Source: Alteromonas sp. KC3
Lineage (GTDB): Bacteria > Pseudomonadota > Gammaproteobacteria > Enterobacterales > Alteromonadaceae
Direction: 5' to 3'
Length of the DNA: 64,000 bases
Assembly: GCF_016756315.1 (NCBI RefSeq)
Contig: NZ_AP024235.1
Span: forward strand, 868,001 to 932,000
The notes beneath the pieces are model-generated. The model saw only the letters and a list, made by a program, of their open reading frames with translations. It searched no databases and was not told where the DNA came from. Shown here piece by piece: positions 9,541 through 19,478 of this stretch. Made by a program: the position numbers and the translations under genes. Numbering within the stretch: the first letter of the stretch is position 1; the number at the start of each line of letters is the position of its first letter.

Positions 9541-11724
9541 ATGAGTTTCGACAGCGACAGCATTAACAAAAAGCGCCAACGTAACGACAAGTGGTCACGT
9601 TATGTTGTTACTGGGTTTGGTGGCCTAGTGCTGCTTACTCTGGTTATTCTTATTACCCATCTTATAAGCCAAGCGTTACCCTTAGCGTATATTCCAAGCC
9701 TTACTCCTCTTGCCACTCATTCTGTAGACAACGGTCAGCGTATTTTGCGCTCTGGCGATGTGGTTAATGGGCAGCCCATCTTAGTCAGAAAACAGGGTTG
9801 TCGATTAGGTCTAAGCACGCTTTCAAACAATACGCTTTTAAGCCAACACGACTACATCAGGCCCTGTGAGTACGAGCTGGCAACATTAAGCTTAATGGGT
9901 GAAAACTTTATTGTAGACGTATCGCCTAACGCACAGGTCAGAATCATGCCTGTTCGCTATTTTAATACGGGCAAAAGTGCGACAGGGCAAAATGATATTG
10001 CGGATTTATCGCAGTCTCTGATGACAAATTTTATTGCGTTTGCACTTCCTAAAAAGCGATGGGAGCAGCGAAGCGCATGGCGTATTGCACTGTCTGCCAA
10101 GTGGGTTGTGGTTGCTATCGAGCATGCTGACGGACTATGGGTTAGATGGATAAACCGTCAGCAACCTACCAATGTCATCGATCGCAGTTTTGAAAGTTCG
10201 CCCCGCTATTTATTGATGCCAGGCAGCGAAAGCGTATTAATTCAGTCAGGTAGCGCATTAATGATAAATCGTTTGCGCGATGAAGACAGTACACTGAGCA
10301 ACGCTACCAGAGGTGTTATTGCGTTTAACAGCGAAATGAGGTTATTTGGTTTAGAGAAGCAGAGAACGTTTTTTCTAGCTAATCCCCTTAACCAAACGGT
10401 ATCGCGTTGGGTGGTGGTGAGAGACGAACTAGGTAGCCGTTTCGAGAAGACTTACGAACTTGTGCTTAACAAAAATGAAAACGTGCTAGATGTAGCTGAG
10501 CACGCCAGCATGAACCTGATCGCCATTCTTACCAACAAACATCGTATTTTGCTTATTAATCGCGTATCTGGAGAAGTGGTAACGGCACAGAAGATAAAGA
10601 CGCAGGCCAATGCGTTGGCGTGGTATGGCGATAAGCTTTATGGCAATACCGATAACTCACTTACTATCTGGCAGGGAAATGACTTAAGTGGCATAACGAC
10701 GTGGTCTTCACTATTCAGCCCTCAGCACTACGAGGGGTATCATGACGATGAAACGGTTTGGCAAACAACCAGTGCATCTGACTATCAAGAGGCTAAATTT
10801 AGTCTTACGCCGTTATTAATTGGCAGCATTAAAGCGTCGTTACTGGCGTTACTTATCGCCATTCCTGTCGCGATTGGCGCCGCTATTTATACGGCATTTT
10901 TCGCTAAGAGTAAGCTGCGCAATGTACTTAAACCCGCCATCGAACTATTAGAAGCGATCCCAAGTGTTTTAATCGGTTTTATTGCCGCTATTTGGTTATC
11001 GCCTAAAGCTGAGCAATTTTTGTTTTCATTCGGCTTCTTCCTTGTCGTCATTCCATTTGTGCTTATCGGTGTAGCGGTAGTTCAACGTCCTGTGGCTGAA
11101 CTGCTTCCAAAACGCTTTAGACATGGGGCAGAGTTACTCTTTGCGGTGGGCGGTGTGTTTGTTCTAGGATACATCAGCGTTGAATTAGCGCCCTCGTTAA
11201 TCTTTTCATTATTAGGCGTTGATGGTTTTACCTTGCTTGCTGCTGAATCAGAAAGTCCAATAGGTAAAACGACAATTGTTGTTGCTCTTGCCCTCGGTGT
11301 GGCTATCTCTCCGAGTATTTATTCACTGGCCGAAGATGCAATTAATGGTGTTCCGAATGACCTTAAATACGCGTCGTTTGCCCTAGGGGCTACCCGATTA
11401 CAAACCTTGTTGCATGTGGTTATTCATGTAGCGCTACCGGGCATAGTAGCGGCAATCATGTTGGGGTTTGGGCGTGCATTTGGCGAAACAATGATAGTAC
11501 TTATGGTGACGGGAAATACGCCAATATCTAGCTGGGGATTAATTGAAGGTTTGCGAGCACTTACTGCGAACTTAGCTATTGAGCTTCCTGAGGCGGACGT
11601 GTCGTCAGCACACTATCAAATTCTCTTTTTTACGGCTTGTATTTTGTTTGCATTTACCTTTTTGGTAAATACTGCTGCCGAGCTAATGCGTCAACGCATT
11701 AAAGGGAGGGTCTTCATTGGCTAA
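9541..11724 (+). CDS. pstC: Phosphate ABC transporter permease PstC (long form)
   Basis: A 727-residue inner-membrane permease, more than twice the length of E. coli PstC (319). The C-terminal part (about 420-720) is the normal BPD-transport permease domain, with five to six helices and the EAA-type loop FALGATRLQTLLHVVIHVAL followed by GFGRAFGETMIVLMVTGN. The extra N-terminal part has one membrane helix (about 22-45) and a roughly 370-residue, probably periplasmic, beta-rich region. This long form is seen in Vibrio, Shewanella and Alteromonas. It starts the pstCAB-phoU operon for high-affinity phosphate import. The binding protein gene pstS is not here. Confidence 0.9.
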   Translation: MSFDSDSINKKRQRNDKWSRYVVTGFGGLVLLTLVILITHLISQALPLAYIPSLTPLATHSVDNGQRILRSGDVVNGQPILVRKQGCRLGLSTLSNNTLLSQHDYIRPCEYELATLSLMGENFIVDVSPNAQVRIMPVRYFNTGKSATGQNDIADLSQSLMTNFIAFALPKKRWEQRSAWRIALSAKWVVVAIEHADGLWVRWINRQQPTNVIDRSFESSPRYLLMPGSESVLIQSGSALMINRLRDEDSTLSNATRGVIAFNSEMRLFGLEKQRTFFLANPLNQTVSRWVVVRDELGSRFEKTYELVLNKNENVLDVAEHASMNLIAILTNKHRILLINRVSGEVVTAQKIKTQANALAWYGDKLYGNTDNSLTIWQGNDLSGITTWSSLFSPQHYEGYHDDETVWQTTSASDYQEAKFSLTPLLIGSIKASLLALLIAIPVAIGAAIYTAFFAKSKLRNVLKPAIELLEAIPSVLIGFIAAIWLSPKAEQFLFSFGFFLVVIPFVLIGVAVVQRPVAELLPKRFRHGAELLFAVGGVFVLGYISVELAPSLIFSLLGVDGFTLLAAESESPIGKTTIVVALALGVAISPSIYSLAEDAINGVPNDLKYASFALGATRLQTLLHVVIHVALPGIVAAIMLGFGRAFGETMIVLMVTGNTPISSWGLIEGLRALTANLAIELPEADVSSAHYQILFFTACILFAFTFLVNTAAELMRQRIKGRVFIG

Positions 11725-13273
11725 TCCTTCTCTTACAGGCTTAAATCCAGTTCAGCGACAATCACTCGTCATCAGTTTAACGGCATTCTTTACGAGTTTG
11801 TTGCTGATCGCATTAGTTAGCGTACTGATCCTCATCACTTATCGAGGGACCGCGTATTTTTGGCCAGAGCCTATTTATCGAATCACGATGACCGGCGAAG
11901 AAGGACAGTATTCAGTATTGGCCAATGTGTACGACGATGTATCAGACTCTGAAGTTACTCTAAAGTACTCAAATGAGCATTTCCCATATGGTTCGCAAAT
12001 GCGAATTGAAAGAAGCGATATGGATGAAATGGTATTGGCATTTAACAGTGCTGAAATCAAACTCAACGATGGCCGAAGAGTGCTTGCGATACCCCAATAC
12101 ATTATTACGCCAGAGAACGACCGCGCACCGCTTTCGACACTTGATGCTATTGCAGATGACGTCGCGCTGATTACCGAACAGATAGAAACGATAAATACAC
12201 AGCATTTAGCGCCTATTCACGAGGCACTCTCTGAGTTTGATATTCGCAATGTTGATGACGATGCGCCAGCCAGAGAAAAATTGGTCGCTACGTTTAAGTA
12301 TTACCAAACTGAAGTGTTAGGGTATGAGGCAAGGCGCAATGAATATCAGCTTCAGGTTACCTTTGCAGGTGGCAGTAGCTTCTCACTGCCCATATCCCGT
12401 ATTCAAGACGTAGATTTTGTAAGCCGACTGAGCACGTTTGAAAAGTGGAAGGTGGTCTTAAGTGAAATTGGAGTTTTCCTAACGGACTCGCCGAAGCAAG
12501 CGAATACGTCAGGCGGTGTGTTTCCGGCGTTGTTTGGGACGGTGTTAATGGTGTTTTTGATGACCATTATCGTAACGCCATTTGGCGTGCTCGCGGCAAT
12601 ATATTTAAGCGAGTATGCGCCTCACAATGCGCTTACTACCGTAATACGGGTAAGTGTCAGTAACATGGCTGGCGTACCCTCAATCGTTTATGGCGTATTC
12701 GGTCTAGGCTTCTTCGTCTACACCTTAGGTGGCAGTATTGATGAGCTATTGTTTAGCGACAAACTACCTGCCCCGACCATGGGGAGTCCCGGTGTGTTTT
12801 GGGCGGCGTTAACCATGGCTATTTTGACATTGCCGGTGGTTATTGTGGCGACAGAAGAAGGTTTACGACGGGTGCCCGAAGGGTTAAAAGCGGGAAGTTA
12901 TGCCTTGGGCGCGACAAAAATGGAAACGATTGTACGAACCATACTGCCCATTGCATCACCGGGGATCATGACTGGCGTAATACTGGCAATCGCACGGGCT
13001 GCTGGCGAAGTGGCACCACTTATGTTGGTAGGGGCAGTCAAATTCGCACCAAGTTTACCTATTGATGGCGAGTTTCCCTATTTGCATTTAGATAGGCAGT
13101 TTATGCACCTAGGCGTGCTCATCTACGACGGTGCTTTTCACAGTCAAACCGATGGTAAAAGTGCCAGCATGATGTTTGCTGCGTGTTTATTGCTTTTACT
13201 GGTTGTTTTTGTACTGAATATACTGGCGGTCATTCTCAGAACCCGCTTACGCAGACGCTATCTCAAAGGATAA
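11717..13273 (+). CDS. pstA: Phosphate ABC transporter permease PstA (long form)
   Basis: A 518-residue inner-membrane permease that pairs with PstC. The start is a TTG overlapping the pstC end by 8 bases, with AAAGGGAGGG at a good distance upstream, which signals translational coupling. One membrane helix at about 17-42 is followed by a roughly 200-residue extracytoplasmic insert and then the permease domain (about 265-515). The conserved loop is [20 protein letters not shown], then [18 protein letters not shown]. coli PstA has 296 residues; the additional region matches the long PstC in kind. Confidence 0.92.
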   Translation: MANPSLTGLNPVQRQSLVISLTAFFTSLLLIALVSVLILITYRGTAYFWPEPIYRITMTGEEGQYSVLANVYDDVSDSEVTLKYSNEHFPYGSQMRIERSDMDEMVLAFNSAEIKLNDGRRVLAIPQYIITPENDRAPLSTLDAIADDVALITEQIETINTQHLAPIHEALSEFDIRNVDDDAPAREKLVATFKYYQTEVLGYEARRNEYQLQVTFAGGSSFSLPISRIQDVDFVSRLSTFEKWKVVLSEIGVFLTDSPKQANTSGGVFPALFGTVLMVFLMTIIVTPFGVLAAIYLSEYAPHNALTTVIRVSVSNMAGVPSIVYGVFGLGFFVYTLGGSIDELLFSDKLPAPTMGSPGVFWAALTMAILTLPVVIVATEEGLRRVPEGLKAGSYALGATKMETIVRTILPIASPGIMTGVILAIARAAGEVAPLMLVGAVKFAPSLPIDGEFPYLHLDRQFMHLGVLIYDGAFHSQTDGKSASMMFAACLLLLLVVFVLNILAVILRTRLRRRYLKG

Positions 13274-13275
13274 TC

Positions 13276-14082
13276 ATGCTTAAGTTGTTTGAACACCATA
13301 CGCTTAACGTCAATGATATAAGCGAAGAGCAAACCGCAGTTGAGGTTAAAAATCTCAACTTATGGTTTGGTAACAAGCATGTGCTGGATGATATCAGCAT
13401 GCGAATACCAAAAAATAAGATCACAGCTTTGATTGGGCAAAGTGGTTGCGGAAAATCGACGTTGATCAGCTGTTTTAACCGTTTGAATGACTTGTATGAC
13501 GGCTGTAAATACAGTGGAGAAATCATCATTGATGGTAGAGATATCAACAGTCGAAAAGTCAATGTGTCGCGCCTTCGAACCAAAGTGGGTATGGTATTTC
13601 AGCGACCAAACCCGTTCCCTATGAGCATTTACGAAAACGTATGTTATGGATTAAAGCTTCAAGGCATTAAAGTACGACGTCATTTAGATGATGCAGTTGA
13701 AGGTGCACTTAAACAGGCGGCCCTTTGGAACGAGGTAAAAGACAGGCTGTTCGAATCTGCCCACGTACTTTCGGGGGGACAGCAGCAACGCCTTGTCATC
13801 GCCAGAGCGTTAGCACTTAAACCCGATATTTTGCTTTTAGATGAACCTACATCAGCGTTGGATCCACTCACCACCTTGTTTATTGAAGAATTGATGGATT
13901 CATTAAAAAAGCAGTGCACTATTATTATTGTGACGCACAATATGCAACAAGCAGCGCGTGTAAGTGATTACACCGCGTTTTTCCATCAGGGAAGATTAGT
14001 GGAATACGCTGATAGCGATACGTTGTTTACGATGCCTGATAAGAAACAAACAGAAGATTATATTACCGGACGCTATGGCTAG
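13276..14082 (+). CDS. pstB: Phosphate ABC transporter ATP-binding protein
   Basis: A 268-residue ATPase that drives the PstCA channel. Walker A is GQSGCGKST (54-62), the signature is LSGGQQQR (165-172), and Walker B is [12 protein letters not shown] with Asp189-Glu190. The ATG at 13276 is chosen over longer readings because AAAGGA lies just before it, the pstA stop is two bases upstream, and the family N-terminus starts shortly before [11 protein letters not shown]. Upstream codons in this frame are only pstA read out of frame. Length matches PstB (257-270). Confidence 0.96.
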   Translation: MLKLFEHHTLNVNDISEEQTAVEVKNLNLWFGNKHVLDDISMRIPKNKITALIGQSGCGKSTLISCFNRLNDLYDGCKYSGEIIIDGRDINSRKVNVSRLRTKVGMVFQRPNPFPMSIYENVCYGLKLQGIKVRRHLDDAVEGALKQAALWNEVKDRLFESAHVLSGGQQQRLVIARALALKPDILLLDEPTSALDPLTTLFIEELMDSLKKQCTIIIVTHNMQQAARVSDYTAFFHQGRLVEYADSDTLFTMPDKKQTEDYITGRYG

Positions 14083-14127
14083 TTACTTGGTAAGTCATCT
14101 TACAAGTGGTCATGGGAAAAGTGTACT

Positions 14128-14143
14128 CAACGCAAGCGCGTTG
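14128..14143 (+). other. Small hairpin between pstB and phoU
   Basis: CAACGC-AAGC-GCGTTG, a perfect 6-bp stem with a 4-nt loop, sits in the 89-base pstB-phoU spacer. No T run follows. It may adjust phoU expression relative to pstCAB, but no mechanism can be read. Confidence 0.35.
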
Positions 14144-14171
14144 GGTCTAAACAGTCAGAAGAGGCAGTGAA

Positions 14172-14888
14172 ATGCGCCAAGTTGCTTTAAATACTCACAT
14201 CTCTGGTACGTTTAACATAGAACTGGAAAACTTGCGTAATTCAGTACTTACTATGGGTGGCGAAGTAGAGCAGCAGCTCGTAGATACGCTTAAAGCGGTT
14301 AAACATAATCACGCAGGCTTAGCAGAAAAAGTTGTACTCAACGATTTAAAAATCAACTCAATGGAAGTGCAAATTGACGAAGAATGCTTGCGTATTATTG
14401 CCAAACGCCATCCTACTGCCAGTGACTTACGTCTAATCATGACGATTTCTAAAGCCATTACCGATATAGAAAGAATGGGTGATGAAATTGAACGCATTGC
14501 CAAACTGGTTACACGAAACAAGCTACCTTCTTCAGACACTATCAGAAGCAGTATGCTACTAATAGGTGAGCGTGTCGCAGCAATGATGCGCGGTACATTT
14601 GATGCGTTTGCTCGCCAAGACGAAGACGCCGCATTAGCGGTATACGATCAAGATAACCGAATCGACAGTGAGTACAAGAAGCTACTGACTTACACCACCC
14701 ACGAGATGGAAAAAAGTACCGAAGACATGCAAGACTGGCTTGATGTGCTTTGGGCATTGCGCTCATTAGAACGTATTGGTGATAGGTGTAAAAACGTGTG
14801 CGAGTACGTTGTCTACTTAACAAGAGGCACTGATGTTCGTCACACGCCACTGGAAAATATTCAGCAAAAGATAGAAGATTTGACGTAA
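14172..14888 (+). CDS. phoU: Phosphate signalling protein PhoU
   Basis: A 238-residue all-helical cytoplasmic protein with two PhoU repeats (about 20-110 and 125-215). Conserved motifs are ISKAITDIERMGDEIERIAK in repeat one and LDVLWALRSLERIGDRCKNV in repeat two, both with the acidic metal-binding residues of the family. PhoU links Pst transport to the PhoR-PhoB two-component system and limits phosphate uptake. It is the last gene of pstCAB-phoU, the standard order. Length equals E. coli PhoU (241) closely. Confidence 0.96.
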   Translation: MRQVALNTHISGTFNIELENLRNSVLTMGGEVEQQLVDTLKAVKHNHAGLAEKVVLNDLKINSMEVQIDEECLRIIAKRHPTASDLRLIMTISKAITDIERMGDEIERIAKLVTRNKLPSSDTIRSSMLLIGERVAAMMRGTFDAFARQDEDAALAVYDQDNRIDSEYKKLLTYTTHEMEKSTEDMQDWLDVLWALRSLERIGDRCKNVCEYVVYLTRGTDVRHTPLENIQQKIEDLT

Positions 14889-15228
14889 TCTTGTCCAATT
14901 GGTCAACGCAATTTTGCGTTGAATAGTCTAAATTCAATCTGCAGTGAAATTTATATGTCATAAAACTGCAATATTTGGTTGTTTTATCATCGCATAGTAA
15001 TAATTCAGTACTCTTTTATCGTTTTTCAGTGATTTTCACTATGGCTTCGAAGACGATTACGTTATCATGCGCCGCAGCCAAGAACAGATCGTGCAAAATT
15101 TAATCGAACCTTATGATAAAACACAATTTGTCTTTAACTTTTGTCTCTAGCCTATGTGGCCCAGAGACCATGCTACGTAATCATGTAGCATCCAGCCTAA
15201 ATCGCGTTTAGATCGGGAGCGATTATCC
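14889..15228 (+). other. phoU-pit intergenic region (340 bases) with hairpins
   Basis: No protein gene is visible. Just after phoU a perfect 9-bp inverted repeat (TCAACGCAA at 14903-14911, TTGCGTTGA at 14914-14922) could end the pst transcript, although no T run follows. Near the pit start are two more hairpins: 15143-15168 (GTCTCT / AGAGAC with an inner GCC / GGC) and 15170-15191 (ATGCTAC / GTAGCAT). ATCGC / GCGAT (15201-15205 and 15219-15223) frames the GGGAG ribosome binding site. The middle is A+T-rich, with no clear promoter motif. Confidence 0.55.
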
Positions 15229-16500
15229 GTGGAATTTTTTGAAAGTTACGGCCTAATTCTTATTCTTCTTGCCGCTGGCGTTGGTTTCGTCATGGCATGG
15301 GGTATTGGAGCGAATGACGTTGCTAACGCAATGGGTACGTCAGTAGGTTCTAAAGCTTTAACTATAAAACAAGCAATTATCATCGCGATGATATTCGAGT
15401 TTGCTGGTGCCTACCTTGCTGGTGGGGAAGTAACCTCGACAATTCGAAAAGGGATTATCGACTCTACTTATTTCATAGATATACCTGAATATTTGGTATT
15501 GGGTATGATCTCGTCATTATTCGCAGCCGGTATATGGCTTGCTGTGGCGTCATGGTTGGGTTGGCCAGTGTCTACTACCCATTCTATTATTGGGGCAATT
15601 ATCGGGTTTACGGCAACAGGCGTAAGCATGGATGCCGTTTCATGGGATAAAGTGGGCGGTATTGTGGGGAGCTGGGTAGTCACTCCTGCGATATCTGGTG
15701 TCATTGCGTACCTTATTTTTATGAGTGCACACAAACTCATTTTTCAGACTCAATCGCCTTTTGAGAATGCAAAGCGATATGTGCCTTTCTATATGGCGTT
15801 GGCAGGCTTTGTAATGTCGCTTGTTACCATCAAGAAAGGTCTAAAGCACGTAGGCCTAGAACTAAGCGCAACTAACGGATACTTGCTCGCTATAGGCATT
15901 GCTGTATTGCTGGCGTTTCTTGGAAAATGGTTTATTGGCCGTATGAAATTCAGTGGTTCAGAGGATGCTGACTTACAAGCAGCCAATGTGGAAAAAGTGT
16001 TTGCACTTCTTATGGTGGTTACCGCGTGCTGTATGGCATTTGCGCATGGCTCAAACGATGTGGCCAACGCTATCGGGCCATTAGCTGCAGTAGTAAGTGT
16101 GGTTAGCAGCGGTGGTGAAATAAACTCAAGTGCGACACTTGCTCCTTGGATATTACCGTTAGGCGGTCTGGGCATTGTGGCCGGTCTGGCGCTGTTTGGC
16201 CATCGCGTTATCAAAACTATTGGTCAAGGTATTACGCATTTAACGCCAAGTAGAGGTTTTGCCGCAGAGCTTGCTGCTGCATGTACAGTTGTTATCGCAT
16301 CAGGTACTGGTTTACCTATCTCAACAACACAAACCTTGGTTGGTGCAGTATTGGGTGTAGGTTTAGCGCGAGGCGTTTCGGCACTTAATCTGGGTATTGT
16401 TAGAAATATCGTGGTGTCTTGGATAGTTACGCTTCCGGCTGGAGCAATATTGTCGATTATTTTCTTCTTCATTTTGAAAGCCGCGTTTGGCGTAGAATAA
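15229..16500 (+). CDS. pit: Inorganic phosphate transporter, PiT family
   Basis: A 423-residue integral membrane carrier of the PiT (SLC20) family, which moves phosphate with a cation. The duplicated signature is clear: GANDVANAMGTSVGSKALT near residue 27 and HGSNDVANAIGPLAAVVS in the second half. GWPVSTTHSIIGAIIGF and TGLPISTTQTLVGAVLGVG are the paired re-entrant loops. About ten to eleven membrane helices are expected. The start is GTG at 15229, with GGGAGC nine bases before. It lies 340 bases from phoU and is probably its own transcript, adding low-affinity uptake to Pst. Confidence 0.92.
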   Translation: MEFFESYGLILILLAAGVGFVMAWGIGANDVANAMGTSVGSKALTIKQAIIIAMIFEFAGAYLAGGEVTSTIRKGIIDSTYFIDIPEYLVLGMISSLFAAGIWLAVASWLGWPVSTTHSIIGAIIGFTATGVSMDAVSWDKVGGIVGSWVVTPAISGVIAYLIFMSAHKLIFQTQSPFENAKRYVPFYMALAGFVMSLVTIKKGLKHVGLELSATNGYLLAIGIAVLLAFLGKWFIGRMKFSGSEDADLQAANVEKVFALLMVVTACCMAFAHGSNDVANAIGPLAAVVSVVSSGGEINSSATLAPWILPLGGLGIVAGLALFGHRVIKTIGQGITHLTPSRGFAAELAAACTVVIASGTGLPISTTQTLVGAVLGVGLARGVSALNLGIVRNIVVSWIVTLPAGAILSIIFFFILKAAFGVE

Positions 16501-16537
16501 TCGTAATAAACGCAATCCATCGGATAGCCGATAATAC

Positions 16538-16573
16538 AAAAATGCCGCTAAGGGGAACCTTGGCGGCATTTTT
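16538..16573. terminator. Strong bidirectional intrinsic terminator
   Basis: AAAAATGCCGCTAAGG and CCTTGGCGGCATTTTT form a 16-bp stem (one G-T pair) with a 4-nt loop. A and T runs on the two sides let it work for pit on plus and for the stress protein gene on minus. Confidence 0.9.
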
Positions 16574-16632
16574 ATTTGTGGTGTATTAGCCTTCTCGCAT
16601 TGCTACTGAACGCGAACAAGCATACAACGCGT

Positions 16633-17613
16633 TTATTTTTTCACTGCAATTGGCGTTTCAAAACCGCGCGGTTTAACGCCTACTACAGCGCATTTTAGCT
16701 GATGAATCGTTTCCTCAGCAGTTCCGCCCATAATAAAGCCTGGAACGCCTAAGCGTGCAACGGTCCCCATAACAATAATGTCGGTATCAAGTGACGTTGT
16801 AGTGGCGGCTATTTCTCTTCGCGGGTAACCATGCACAATGTGTTTTTGAGGTTTAAGATAATCAAGTACATCGTCATCTAACTCTTCGCCAAGTTCCGTG
16901 AGCAGGCTATCGAGTTCTTCTTCACGCTCTGAATGGATTTTAGCAAGGTCGGTTTCCATACGATCGTTATCTACGGTAATAAAACCATCTCTTGCAATAT
17001 TTTCTGGCACCGCATCGAACACGTGTACGATGTGAAGTTGTGCAAACTCCAACAGCGCTATTTGGCTTGCATGACGCAAAATATCGCGGTTTAGATCGCG
17101 TCGTATCGCCACTTCATGTTCGGGATAGTGGTAGTTTAAATCGAGTGCCGCAACAACATTTTTGTACTGGCTGCGCGGCTGATGGTTGATAATCCATACT
17201 GGACATGGACATTTTCTAAATAAGCGCATATCTAAGCTGCCAAACAGCTTGTCCAAAAAACTTTCCTCTGCGCGCTTAATCACTAAATCGATTTTGTGTT
17301 CAAGCACATAGCTCACTACATCGATAAGGGGCTGGCCGACGGTCACTTGAGTCGATACATGGTATTGCTTACCCCAACTTTGGGCTTGTTCGCTAAGCCA
17401 ATGATTTGCCTGCGTCTCCATAGTTTGCTGCGAATCAATATAGGAAAAAGATTCCATTACCATACTGGCATTAGGCGGTAATGCTTCCAGAGAAAGCATA
17501 ATAGTAAGATTGGCTTGGTGGGCCTTTGCGATATGAATGGCTTGTGCCACGGTATCATCTTGACGATGGGAGTCGGTTAAGACACATAGAATATTCTTAT
17601 AATGGCCTTTCAT
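16633..17613 (-). CDS. Tandem universal stress protein (UspE-like)
   Basis: A 326-residue cytoplasmic protein of two Usp domains. Domain one (about 1-145) begins YKNILCVLTDSH and ends FRKCPCPVWII. Domain two (about 150-320) begins YKNVVAALDLN and has the ATP-type loop DIIVMGTVARLGVPGFIMG before TAEETIHQLKCAVVGVKP. This matches E. coli UspE (316 residues) in architecture and length. UspE is linked to stress survival, motility and adhesion. It is divergent from the OxyR-type gene, so both could answer oxidative stress, but no shared operator was recognised. Confidence 0.87.
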   Translation of the reverse strand: MKGHYKNILCVLTDSHRQDDTVAQAIHIAKAHQANLTIMLSLEALPPNASMVMESFSYIDSQQTMETQANHWLSEQAQSWGKQYHVSTQVTVGQPLIDVVSYVLEHKIDLVIKRAEESFLDKLFGSLDMRLFRKCPCPVWIINHQPRSQYKNVVAALDLNYHYPEHEVAIRRDLNRDILRHASQIALLEFAQLHIVHVFDAVPENIARDGFITVDNDRMETDLAKIHSEREEELDSLLTELGEELDDDVLDYLKPQKHIVHGYPRREIAATTTSLDTDIIVMGTVARLGVPGFIMGGTAEETIHQLKCAVVGVKPRGFETPIAVKK

Positions 17614-17868
17614 GGCGTCCTCTGTGGCAAAAAGATTAAGTAGTAGAAAAGCAATCCACTACGAGCTTGCTTGAAGCGAGAATACACTGACTGTATTTAT
17701 CCTAACCCTACTTTTCTGCACTTTCCAGCCACCGCTTGACGAATTCTTAAAACGGTAAAGATTGTTACCGTGTGCATGGGGCGCGAGTTTGAGTTGGGTT
17801 GTTTATAATCTTTATGTTAGATTAAACCTTTCTATTTTAATTCATTTTTATTTTACTGTGAGAAGCCT

Positions 17869-18777
17869 ATGAAGTGGCCGAATCTTAAGCACCTACATTA
17901 CTTAGTTACGCTTCACCAAGAACAGCATTTTCACAGAGCAGCGCAACGCTGTAATGTGAGCCAGTCGACACTAAGCACGGCAATTCAAAACTTAGAAGAG
18001 CATTTTGGTAGTCAATTACTAGAGCGTGAGCATAAAACATTCGTATTCACTTCATTGGGTTTAGACATTGTCGAGCGCAGTAAAGTACTGCTTCAAGAAG
18101 CCGGTGAATTGGTGGAGTATGCGCAAAATGCTGGCAATTGGCAGCGTGGCACATTGAAGTTAGGTGTTATACCCACAATTGCACCATTCTTATTTGAAGG
18201 TATGATGGGCGCGTTCAGTGCGTTCTTGCCTGAAATTAACCTGGAAATGCAAGAAGATACTACCGAGAAGCTATTACAGCAGCTTACCGATGGACGTTTA
18301 GACTTACTTATTCTTGCACTGCCAATGGAAACGTCTGGGTGTAAGCAAATGATTCTTGGTCATGACCCATTTCACTTAATAGCCCATGAGGAAATGGCTG
18401 AAAAGCTGCCAAACCCAGTTGATATTTCAACACTGCCAAAGAAAAGCATATTTTTGTTGCAGCAAGAGCACTGTATGACAGGACATGCGGTGAGTGCATG
18501 TAACCTGCAGCATAGCGATCAAATCAGTAAAGTAGCTGCAAGTAGCCTTTACACGTTGGTACAGTTAGCCAACAGTAAGATGGGGTATACCTTTTTGCCA
18601 GAGCTTGCATTAAACCAATCTATCTTAGAGCACACGGGCCTAAAGAGCTTTCCTGCAGAAGAACAGGGATATAGAGAAATTGGTTTAGTATGGCGTTCGG
18701 GTACAACACGTATGCAGCTTTTCCGTCGTATCGGTGAAATCATTTCTCCATTACTACCCATTCCAACGCTTAAATAG
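17869..18777 (+). CDS. oxyR: OxyR-type LysR family regulator
   Basis: A 302-residue LysR-type regulator. The winged helix-turn-helix is at about 5-64 (HFHRAAQRCNVSQSTLSTAI). The effector domain keeps LKLGVIPTIAPFLF and DGRLDLLILAL as in OxyR. Two cysteines, Cys202 and Cys211 (EHCMTGHAVSAC), have the same nine-residue spacing as the redox pair Cys199/Cys208 of E. coli OxyR. The protein should therefore sense hydrogen peroxide through a disulfide switch. A TATAAT hexamer lies at 17804-17809, 60 bases upstream, without a clear -35 box. It is divergent from the tandem Usp gene. Confidence 0.88.
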   Translation: MKWPNLKHLHYLVTLHQEQHFHRAAQRCNVSQSTLSTAIQNLEEHFGSQLLEREHKTFVFTSLGLDIVERSKVLLQEAGELVEYAQNAGNWQRGTLKLGVIPTIAPFLFEGMMGAFSAFLPEINLEMQEDTTEKLLQQLTDGRLDLLILALPMETSGCKQMILGHDPFHLIAHEEMAEKLPNPVDISTLPKKSIFLLQQEHCMTGHAVSACNLQHSDQISKVAASSLYTLVQLANSKMGYTFLPELALNQSILEHTGLKSFPAEEQGYREIGLVWRSGTTRMQLFRRIGEIISPLLPIPTLK

Positions 18778-18801
18778 CACACCCTAGCAAATCATTTTTA
18801 C

Positions 18802-18823
18802 GGCGTGTTAATACTGACACGCC
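18802..18823 (+). terminator. Hairpin after oxyR
   Basis: GGCGTGT / ACACGCC, a perfect 7-bp stem with an 8-nt loop, lies 25 bases after the oxyR stop. T residues lie before rather than after it, so termination on plus is uncertain. Confidence 0.45.
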
Positions 18824-18944
18824 ATCCACGTATTTGCCCAATTCACTCTTTTTCCAAAAAAAAGCAAAAAAGTACAAACTTTTTTACCCACGCCCTCGAC
18901 TTAATGATTAAGTTAAAGAGATCAACAACAAAACGGGGAACGCC

Positions 18945-19478
18945 GTGTTTACGAAACGAGATGAAAAACTCGTGGAACAGGCATTAAAAGGAAACAAAAA
19001 AGCGTGGTTTACGCTTATTTCTCGCTACGAATCAGCCATGTATCAATACGGGCTTCGCATGACAGGAAATAGCCACGACGCCGCAGATTTAATGCAAGAG
19101 ATATTTATCTCTGTGTTTCGCAGTCTCGCTTGCTTTAAGGGGGAGGGTAGCTTTAAGAGTTGGTTGTATCGCATTGCCCATTGTCGCTGTGTTGAGCTAT
19201 ATCGAAAACGCCGTCCACATACCGACATTGACGATGTAGCCACGCCGATAAGTGAAGCGCCGTGCCCTGAAATGCAACTCAACAGTAATAGAGAGAGTCG
19301 AGCATTGACGCAAGCAATGCAGCAATTGAGTTTAAGTCAAAAAGCCGTGGTTGAATTAAAGTTTTTTGGGCACTTCACGTTTGAAGAAATAGCCGAGCAA
19401 ATGGACATCTCTACCAATACGGCGAAATCTAGACTTTACGCTGCATTGGCTAAGTTAAAGTTGGAGTTAGAACAATGA
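18945..19478 (+). CDS. ECF-type RNA polymerase sigma factor
   Basis: A 177-residue sigma-70 family factor of ECF size. Region 2 (about 20-90) holds DAADLMQEIFISVFRSL and FKSWLYRIAHCRCVELYRK. Region 4 (about 120-172) holds LSLSQKAVVELKFFGHFTFE and EEIAEQMDISTNTAKSRLY, the -35 recognition helix-turn-helix. The start is taken as GTG at 18945, with CGGGGAA upstream. Its last codons overlap the next gene by 4 bases (ATGA), so sigma factor and the downstream membrane protein are coupled, as in sigma/anti-sigma pairs. The stimulus and regulon are unknown. Confidence 0.9.
   Translation: MFTKRDEKLVEQALKGNKKAWFTLISRYESAMYQYGLRMTGNSHDAADLMQEIFISVFRSLACFKGEGSFKSWLYRIAHCRCVELYRKRRPHTDIDDVATPISEAPCPEMQLNSNRESRALTQAMQQLSLSQKAVVELKFFGHFTFEEIAEQMDISTNTAKSRLYAALAKLKLELEQ

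Noticed and set aside
13183..13275. N-terminal extension of PstB by 31 codons
   Set aside because: The added residues are pstA read in another frame; a good ribosome binding site and the family start point to ATG 13276.
14542..14961. 139-codon open frame antisense to the end of phoU
   Set aside because: It overlaps the conserved second PhoU repeat and has no recognisable features.
15789..16214. 141-codon open frame antisense to pit
   Set aside because: Pro/Thr/Ala-rich shadow of membrane-helix codons; no independent evidence of coding.
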